Assembly: GCA_052032225.1 (NCBI GenBank)
Contig: JBPEWY010000062.1
Coordinates: forward strand, 1-10,913
DNA from: JBPEWY01 sp052032225
GTDB taxonomy: Bacteria; Bacteroidota; Bacteroidia; Flavobacteriales; Flavobacteriaceae
Direction of reading: 5' to 3'
Length of the DNA: 10,913 nucleotides
The notes under the pieces are model-generated. The model saw only the letters and a program-made list of their open reading frames with translations. It was not told the origin of the DNA and searched no databases. This document shows, piece after piece, positions 6,747 through 10,913 of this stretch. Made by a program: the position numbers and the translations under genes. Each line of letters opens with the position of its first letter. Position 1 is the stretch's first letter.

Positions 6747-7514
6747 ATGAAAAAAATACAAACGTTACTATGTTTTGTAGTGTTTTTTGGAATTTTAACT
6801 AACATGAGCGCACAGCGCAAATTATTTACTAATGAAATTGGAATTGTTGCCGGTGGCGCTTTTATTAGTTCTGATTATGCAGATTACAGTTCGTTACTTT
6901 CCGGAAACATTGGCTATAGTGTAGGTGTGGTGCATTACATGAATTTTTTATGTGCCATAAGCTGTTCGGCTACCAGCTCTAGCAGTTATTTTAGAAATCA
7001 CTTTAAAGTACGTAACGATTTCTCGTATGCCCGAGTTAATTTAAAACATCACGGTAATATTACAGACCCAAACAATACCTCTACAGAGGCACAACAATAT
7101 AGAGCAATGCGAGGCCAAACTACAATTTACAAAGTAGGAAGCTCTATTGTGTATCACCCAATTAGTATTAGAGATTTTGAAGGTGGCTACCAGCTTTTTC
7201 TTCCCGAAATAAGTTTAGGAGCAGCTTTTGTGCATTACAAGCCCGAAAACTATTCTACATTAGGCTTTTTAAACGACCCCAGTGCGCTACCTCCGGAATA
7301 TTTTAACAACATCCCTAACAGAGCCGGAATTACAGCAGCCTTAACGGGTTCTGTAGGAACCCGTATAAAGCTTTCTGCTGTAGAAGATTTATTGTTACAA
7401 GGTAGATTTAATTACTTTTTTTCTGATGAAATTGAAGGTGTTGTGCTCCCAAACACTAAAAACGATATGTTAGTGAACATACTTATTGGTTACGTGTATT
7501 ATATAGACGATTAA
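6747..7514 (+). CDS. Predicted outer-membrane beta-barrel protein, THC0290_0291-like family
   Basis: A 255-residue envelope protein of unknown function. It begins with a signal peptide (basic MKK, hydrophobic core, cleavage likely after MSA near residue 22). The mature part alternates hydrophobic and polar residues with glycine and aromatic positions, and ends in IGYVYYIDD, as in small outer-membrane barrels. Its layout matches, from memory, the flavobacterial family named THC0290_0291: an early EIGIVAGGAFISSDY segment, HYMNF, a Cys pair (CAISC), NHFKVRNDFSY, LKHHGN, then QYRAMRGQTT, PISIRDF and a late GTRIKL. No enzymatic motif is seen. It is divergent from gdhA across 160 bases and convergent with the trans-sulfuration gene, the two stop codons overlapping. 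I saw no clear TAnnTTTG box upstream. The outer-membrane location is inferred; the family call rests on recalled similarity. Confidence 0.78.
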   Translation: MKKIQTLLCFVVFFGILTNMSAQRKLFTNEIGIVAGGAFISSDYADYSSLLSGNIGYSVGVVHYMNFLCAISCSATSSSSYFRNHFKVRNDFSYARVNLKHHGNITDPNNTSTEAQQYRAMRGQTTIYKVGSSIVYHPISIRDFEGGYQLFLPEISLGAAFVHYKPENYSTLGFLNDPSALPPEYFNNIPNRAGITAALTGSVGTRIKLSAVEDLLLQGRFNYFFSDEIEGVVLPNTKNDMLVNILIGYVYYIDD

Positions 7515-8665
7515 CCAATTGCTTGCTCTAAATCATTTATTAAATCAGAAGCATCTTCAATACCAACACTTAGCCTAATTAACGAATCTACAACACCGCT
7601 TTTTTCGCGTTCTTGCTTTGGTATAGAAGCATGTGTCATGCTTGCAGGGTGACCGGCCAAAGACTCAACTCCTCCTAAAGATTCGGCTAAGGTAAAAATC
7701 TTTAATCGCTCTACAATTTTAATGGCATCCTGTAAATTATTTCCTTTTGTTACAAAAGATATCATTCCACCATAATCTTTCATTTGCTGTTTTGCCACGT
7801 CATGATTTGGATGATCTGCAAACCCCGGCCAATAAACTTTTTCTATTTTAGGATGACTTTTTAAGAACTCAGCTACTGCTTTTCCGTTTTCACAATGGCG
7901 CTGCATTCTAACGTGTAGCGTTTTAATCCCTCTAAGCACCAAAAAGCTATCCATTGGACCACTTACAGCACCACTTGCATTTTGAATAAAATAAAGTTTC
8001 TGAGCTAATGTTTCGTCTTTAACAACTAATGCTCCCATAACTACATCACTATGCCCTCCTAAATATTTGGTAGCAGAATGCATTACAATATCTGCTCCTA
8101 AATTTAAAGGTTGCTGTAAATAAGGTGTTGCAAAGGTGTTGTCTACACCGAATAAAATATTATTGGCTTTTGCAATTGCTGCCATCGCCTTAATATCTAT
8201 AATATTTAACATTGGGTTGGTAGGAGTTTCTACCCAAATTAGTTTGGTGTTATTGTTTACCAAACTAGCTACTTTGGCTGGATCTTGCATTCCGGTAAAA
8301 TGAAATTTAATGCCAAAGCGTTCATAAACTTGGGTAAACAAACGGTATGAACCTCCATACAAATCGTTTGTAGATATAACTTCGTCTCCCGGATTTAAGA
8401 GTTTTAAAACAGCATCTATAGCTGCTAAACCACTTGAAAACGCCAACCCGAATTTTCCGTCTTCTATACTTGCCAATGCATTTTCTAGTGCATTTCTGGT
8501 AGGGTTGTGTGTTCTAGAGTATTCGTATCCTTTATGCCCCCCTGGAGTGGTTTGAGCGTAAGTTGATGTTTGATATATTGGAGGCATTACAGCACCATAT
8601 GCCTTGTCATGTTCTTGCCCTCCGTGTATGGTTTTAGTATTAAATTGTATATTTTCTTTGTTCAT
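7511..8665 (-). CDS. metB: PLP-dependent trans-sulfuration enzyme, cystathionine gamma-synthase type
   Basis: Cytoplasmic enzyme of the Cys/Met metabolism PLP family. Cystathionine gamma-synthase joins an activated homoserine to cysteine on the way to methionine; the close paralogue cystathionine gamma-lyase splits cystathionine. The protein has 384 residues, the family's usual length. Visible landmarks are YSRTHNPTR (49-57, phosphate-binding Tyr and Arg), SSGLAA (77-82), DLYGGSYRLF (101-110), the PLP-stacking Tyr at 103, VDNTFATP (174-181, Asp175 to the PLP ring nitrogen), and SATKYLGGHSD (197-207) with Lys200 as the Schiff-base lysine. SLGGVESL and MTHASIP follow near the C-terminus. I placed the start at the ATG at 8665, since the upstream in-frame TTG (8674) is almost at the predicted transcription start. 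The synthase/lyase choice is not settled by sequence; the family is certain. No other methionine gene is adjacent. Confidence 0.93.
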   Translation of the reverse strand: MNKENIQFNTKTIHGGQEHDKAYGAVMPPIYQTSTYAQTTPGGHKGYEYSRTHNPTRNALENALASIEDGKFGLAFSSGLAAIDAVLKLLNPGDEVISTNDLYGGSYRLFTQVYERFGIKFHFTGMQDPAKVASLVNNNTKLIWVETPTNPMLNIIDIKAMAAIAKANNILFGVDNTFATPYLQQPLNLGADIVMHSATKYLGGHSDVVMGALVVKDETLAQKLYFIQNASGAVSGPMDSFLVLRGIKTLHVRMQRHCENGKAVAEFLKSHPKIEKVYWPGFADHPNHDVAKQQMKDYGGMISFVTKGNNLQDAIKIVERLKIFTLAESLGGVESLAGHPASMTHASIPKQEREKSGVVDSLIRLSVGIEDASDLINDLEQAIG

Positions 8666-8681
8666 AATTTTCAATATTTAG

Positions 8682-8695
8682 GGTACAAATGTACC
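8682..8695. repeat. Perfect palindrome overlapping the metB -7 box
   Basis: GGTACA-AA-TGTACC is an inverted repeat with 6-bp arms and a 2-bp centre, lying over the -7 box of the trans-sulfuration gene and just beside the divergent -7 box. Its position fits a repressor operator. It could also be chance, since a TACANTTG-type box is easily extended to a palindrome. Confidence 0.45.
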
Positions 8696-8716
8696 GTTTA
8701 CTTTTGGAGATTGCAA
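8686..8716 (-). promoter_or_regulatory. metB promoter, Bacteroidota type
   Basis: On the minus strand TTG (8714-8716) is followed after 20 bases by TACATTTG (8686-8693), a perfect TAnnTTTG -7 element. Transcription would begin near 8679, leaving about 14 bases before the ATG at 8665. This supports that start over the TTG at 8674. Confidence 0.68.
8699..8706 (+). promoter_or_regulatory. Possible -7 box for the DUF3298 lipoprotein gene
   Basis: TACTTTTG matches TAnnTTTG on the plus strand and would start transcription near 8713, about 45 bases before the ATG at 8758. No TTG lies 17-23 bases upstream, so this is a half-promoter. It sits inside the -7/-33 spacer of the opposite-strand promoter. 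Confidence 0.4.
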
Positions 8717-8757
8717 TGAAGCCTTTACCTTTAACCTCTATTAAAAATTGCGCTTTT

Positions 8758-9492
8758 ATGAAACAAGTTTTTGCTTTTATATTGTTTACTATTTTGCTTG
8801 TAAGTTGTAAAAAAGACCATGAGCTTACATTTGTTACGCATCAAATAAATCAAAACAATTGTAATACGTGTCCAAATGTAGAAATTGTTGTTCCTAAAGC
8901 AATCGACCAAAATAAAATTGCCAACAAAATTAATACTGCTGTAGAGCGTGAAGTTGCAAAACGTATAAACTTTGGCACAACAGATTTGGCATCCGGCTAC
9001 CAAAAAGCCATAAAAGAATTTAATAAAGAATACGCCAATTTAAAAAAAGAGTTTCCAGACGATACTATTGCGTGGGAAGCTACTATAGATGGCGTAATCA
9101 GTTATAAGTCTGATAACGTTATCTCTATAAAAATTAATTCGTACATCTTTACCGGTGGAGCGCATGGTAATAGTTTCACTACTTTTTTAAATTTTGATGC
9201 TAAAAGTGGAGCGCTGCTAAGCACAGACGATTTAATAAACAACCTTGATGCGTTTACTGCTTTTGCTGAAAAACAATTTAGAAAGCAGGAACAAATACCT
9301 CTTGATGGTAGTATTAATGCTACAGGCTTTATGTTCCCTGACGATGCCTTTGTGTTACCCGAAGCTGTTGGTTTTACAGAAAGAGGCTTAGCGCTTATTT
9401 ACAACCAGTATGAAATAGCATCGTATGCCGATGGGCAAATTTCTCTTTTACTGCCCTACAACACTGTAGCATCTTATTTGAAGCATAAATAA
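8758..9492 (+). CDS. DUF4163/DUF3298 domain lipoprotein (RsiV-like extracytoplasmic domain)
   Basis: A 244-residue predicted lipoprotein. The frame is open from a possible start at 8689, but the ATG at 8758 gives a clean type II signal peptide (MKQVFAFILFTILLVSC, acylated Cys17) and follows the likely promoter, so I use it. Cys17 is followed by KKDHE, similar to Bacteroidota surface-export signals. The middle part (about 40-125) fits DUF4163; the C-terminal part (about 130-240) fits DUF3298, with the hallmark TGGAHGN at 132-138 and ALIYNQYEIASYADG near 212-226. DUF3298 occurs in the Bacillus anti-sigma factor RsiV, which binds lysozyme, and in many lipoproteins of unknown role. This protein has no cytoplasmic anti-sigma segment and no adjacent sigma factor gene, so an anti-sigma role is unsupported. 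A CNTC motif (35-38) could form a disulfide. Confidence 0.85.
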   Translation: MKQVFAFILFTILLVSCKKDHELTFVTHQINQNNCNTCPNVEIVVPKAIDQNKIANKINTAVEREVAKRINFGTTDLASGYQKAIKEFNKEYANLKKEFPDDTIAWEATIDGVISYKSDNVISIKINSYIFTGGAHGNSFTTFLNFDAKSGALLSTDDLINNLDAFTAFAEKQFRKQEQIPLDGSINATGFMFPDDAFVLPEAVGFTERGLALIYNQYEIASYADGQISLLLPYNTVASYLKHK

Positions 9493-9560
9493 ACATAGAC
9501 AACTTGTTATAATCTTAATGCAACTTAATCAATTTGTTATTTTACCATTACACATACTTT

Positions 9561-9596
9561 TTTAGCCACAAATACATTTACTTTGCAGTGGCTAAA
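9561..9596. repeat. 9-bp inverted repeat upstream of the arsC-like gene
   Basis: TTTAGCCAC (9561-9569) and GTGGCTAAA (9588-9596) are perfect inverted copies separated by 18 bases, centred on the putative promoter of the arsC-like/EamA pair. The spacing is long for a terminator loop, and only CGCTTTTAC follows the second arm. A two-site operator is an alternative. Confidence 0.5.
9578..9585 (+). promoter_or_regulatory. Possible -7 box of the arsC-like/EamA operon
   Basis: TTACTTTG, followed by CA, differs from TAnnTTTG at one position and matches the extended TTTGCA often seen at flavobacterial promoters. The predicted start near 9592 leaves about 24 bases to the ATG at 9616. No -33 TTG was found at the right distance. 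The flanking 9-bp inverted repeat is listed separately. Confidence 0.35.
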
Positions 9597-9615
9597 CGCT
9601 TTTACAATTTGGGTT

Positions 9616-9969
9616 ATGAAAAAAATCTACTACTTAAAAACGTGCAATACTTGTAAAAGAATTTTAGATAAACTACAACCCGATAGTTCGTTTAAAATGC
9701 AAGACATTAAAGAAAACGAAATAACGGTGAAACAGCTAGAGGAGCTTAAAGCACTAGCAGGCAGTTACGAAGCTCTTTTTAGTAAACGTGCAAAATTGTA
9801 CAAGGAGCGAGATTTAAAAAACGAAAACTTAACAGAAGAAGATTATAAATCGTTTATTTTAGAACATTATACTTTCTTAAAAAGACCTGTAATTGTAATT
9901 AACAATCAAATTTTTATTGGTAACAGTAGCAAAACTGTAGATGCTGCTTTAAAAGCTTTACATGAATAA
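9616..9969 (+). CDS. ArsC/Spx-family thioredoxin-fold protein (arsenate reductase-like)
   Basis: A small cytoplasmic protein of 117 residues, the usual size for the ArsC/Spx/YffB family. It has a thioredoxin-like start (KKIYYLKT) with CNTC at 10-13; the first Cys corresponds to the arsenate-reactive Cys of glutaredoxin-linked ArsC and to the redox switch of Spx. Then come LFSKRAKLYKE (54-64), equivalent to the LFNTRG-YREL segment of the family, and LKRPVIVINNQIFIG (88-102) with the RP pair whose Arg binds the oxyanion in ArsC. I chose the ATG at 9616; an in-frame TTG at 9583 would add residues outside the fold. It overlaps the EamA gene by 8 bases, so the two are probably translated together. 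No arsR, acr3 or arsB gene is nearby, so a role in arsenic detoxification is unproven. A YffB-like or Spx-like role is possible. Confidence 0.87.
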   Translation: MKKIYYLKTCNTCKRILDKLQPDSSFKMQDIKENEITVKQLEELKALAGSYEALFSKRAKLYKERDLKNENLTEEDYKSFILEHYTFLKRPVIVINNQIFIGNSSKTVDAALKALHE

Positions 9970-10840
9970 GAGAACCTTGGCATTGTTAGCTGCTTTTGCT
10001 GCAGCAGTAATTTACGGTGTAAACCATACTATAGCCAAAGGGGTAATGCCTACTTATATACAGCCTTTTGGTTTTATTTTACTTAGAGTTATTGGTGCTG
10101 CTATTTTATTTTGGCTCATTAGTTTTTGGGGTCCGAAAGAGAAAATCAGCACGTCTGATTGGCCCAGAATAGCAGTCTGTGCAATTTTAGGTATGGTAAT
10201 AAATATGCTTATGTTTTTTAAAGGACTGCATTTATCTACTCCAATAAACAGTTCTGTTATAATAACAATATCACCTATTATAGTTTTTATTTTGTCGGCT
10301 ATTTTGATTGGTGAAAAAGTAACTTGGCTCAGAACTTTGGGTATTTTATTAGGTTTTTCAGGAGCTTTGGGGTTAGTGATTTTTGGTAAAGAAATTAGGC
10401 AAGATGCTCCTAACATAACGTTAGGTAATTTGTTTTTTATAATTAATGCAGCTTCTTACGCTACCTATTTAGTTTTAGTAAAACCCTTAACAGCAAAATA
10501 CCATCCTTTTACTTTAATGAAATGGCTTTTTTTAATAGCCGTAATTGTTAACTTCCCGATTACAATAAGTGAATTTACAGCCGTAAAATGGGCTTCCCTT
10601 CCTTTTGAAGCAATCTGGAAAATGACTTTTGTTGTTGTAGGAACAACCTTTTTTACCTATTTGTTAAATATGTTTGCTTTAAAAGAGCTCAAGGCATCTA
10701 CCATTGGAGTGTTTATGTACTTACAGCCACTTATAGGTATTGTTTATGCTGTAATTGTTGGGGCAGATGCCTTGAATCTGGTTAAAATTGTTGCTGCCGG
10801 ATTAGTGTTTTTAGGAGTGTATTTGGTGAGTAAAAAATAA
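9962..10840 (+). CDS. EamA/DMT-superfamily membrane transporter
   Basis: A 292-residue inner-membrane protein with ten predicted transmembrane helices, arranged as two EamA repeats (about 5-140 and 155-290). Members export metabolites or amino acids, or other small molecules; the substrate cannot be told from sequence. Visible landmarks: the first helix with GVNHTIAKG; the FILLRVIGAAILF helix; conserved INSSVIITISPIIVFILSAILIGEK near the end of repeat one; and the corresponding FMYLQPLIGIVYAVIVGADALN in repeat two. The N-terminus (NKRT) and the C-terminal KK are positively charged. It starts inside the stop region of the arsC-like gene with an 8-base overlap. Its stop codon lies one base from the end of the convergent gene to its right. 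Length and topology are normal and no truncation is seen. Confidence 0.92.
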   Translation: MNKRTLALLAAFAAAVIYGVNHTIAKGVMPTYIQPFGFILLRVIGAAILFWLISFWGPKEKISTSDWPRIAVCAILGMVINMLMFFKGLHLSTPINSSVIITISPIIVFILSAILIGEKVTWLRTLGILLGFSGALGLVIFGKEIRQDAPNITLGNLFFIINAASYATYLVLVKPLTAKYHPFTLMKWLFLIAVIVNFPITISEFTAVKWASLPFEAIWKMTFVVVGTTFFTYLLNMFALKELKASTIGVFMYLQPLIGIVYAVIVGADALNLVKIVAAGLVFLGVYLVSKK

Positions 10841-10841
10841 A

Positions 10842-10913
10842 CTACACCATATTTAAATCGGCTGGCTTAACAGATTGGTTTCTGGTGTCTTCTTTCGTAA
10901 GCTCTTTAAAGTT
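10842..10913 (-). CDS. C-terminal end of an unidentified leftward gene (partial)
   Basis: Reading in from the right edge on the minus strand, one frame is open for 23 codons and ends in TAG at 10842-10844. The peptide is hydrophilic and lysine/aspartate-rich (ending KPADLNMV). I do not recognise the family and propose no function. The other two minus-strand frames are interrupted or less protein-like. A coding region is plausible because its stop lies one base from the EamA stop, a common tail-to-tail layout, but the piece is too short for certainty. Confidence 0.5.
   Translation of the reverse strand, partial: NFKELTKEDTRNQSVKPADLNMV

Noticed and set aside
8689..8757. Longer N-terminus for the DUF3298 lipoprotein
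   Set aside because: The added 23 residues would put a non-signal segment before a clean lipoprotein signal peptide, and the start would precede the likely transcription start.
9583..9615. Longer N-terminus (TTG at 9583) for the ArsC-like protein
   Set aside because: It would overlap the likely -7 box and extend the protein beyond the thioredoxin fold; the ATG at 9616 gives the family start.
10054..10416. Minus-strand open frame of 120 codons opposite the EamA gene
   Set aside because: Shadow of a membrane-protein gene with good family motifs on the plus strand; the antisense peptide has no recognisable domain.
1..10913. CRISPR array, insertion sequence, prophage, tRNA or rRNA, toxin-antitoxin or defence genes
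   Set aside because: No regularly spaced repeats, transposase motifs, tRNA cloverleaf or defence-type genes were seen. Gene content and composition look uniform and chromosomal, so I do not claim a novel system.

Overview
The window looks like a stretch of core chromosome from a member of the Flavobacteriia (Bacteroidota), probably Flavobacteriaceae. Four things support this. The base composition is AT-rich (estimated by eye). Several genes sit behind Bacteroidota-type -7 boxes of the form TAnnTTTG, and no Shine-Dalgarno sequence stands out before the starts. There is a SusC/heme-type TonB-dependent receptor with an N-terminal carboxypeptidase-regulatory-like domain. Finally, there are protein families typical of flavobacteria: a DUF4382 lipoprotein, a DUF4163/DUF3298 lipoprotein and a THC0290_0291-type outer-membrane protein.

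The left 6.6 kb is transcribed leftward (minus strand). From right to left it reads gdhA (NADP-type glutamate dehydrogenase), a terminator, recO, the TonB-dependent receptor sharing one base with recO, an AT-rich terminator, a DUF4382 lipoprotein, a terminator, and ileS. ileS is cut by the left edge, so only its N-terminal 273 codons are present. These genes cover nitrogen assimilation, recombinational repair, outer-membrane uptake, a probably envelope-anchored lipoprotein, and translation. They do not form one pathway.

The right 4.2 kb has mixed orientation. A predicted outer-membrane beta-barrel gene diverges from gdhA and converges on a trans-sulfuration enzyme gene (cystathionine gamma-synthase type); the two stop codons overlap. 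Divergent from that enzyme is a DUF4163/DUF3298 lipoprotein gene, and the short gap between them holds overlapping promoter elements and a palindrome. Next come an ArsC/Spx-family thioredoxin-fold gene and an EamA/DMT permease gene that overlap by 8 nt, a likely two-gene operon. The right edge holds the C-terminal 23 codons of an unidentified leftward gene.

I found no mobile element, CRISPR array, rRNA or tRNA, and no clear novel multi-gene system. No gene-free stretch exceeds about 160 bases. The most interesting points are the swapped GIHH signature in IleS (in place of HIGH), the arrangement of regulatory DNA upstream of the trans-sulfuration gene, and a heme-receptor-like protein without the expected ligand histidine between its FRAP and NPDL boxes.
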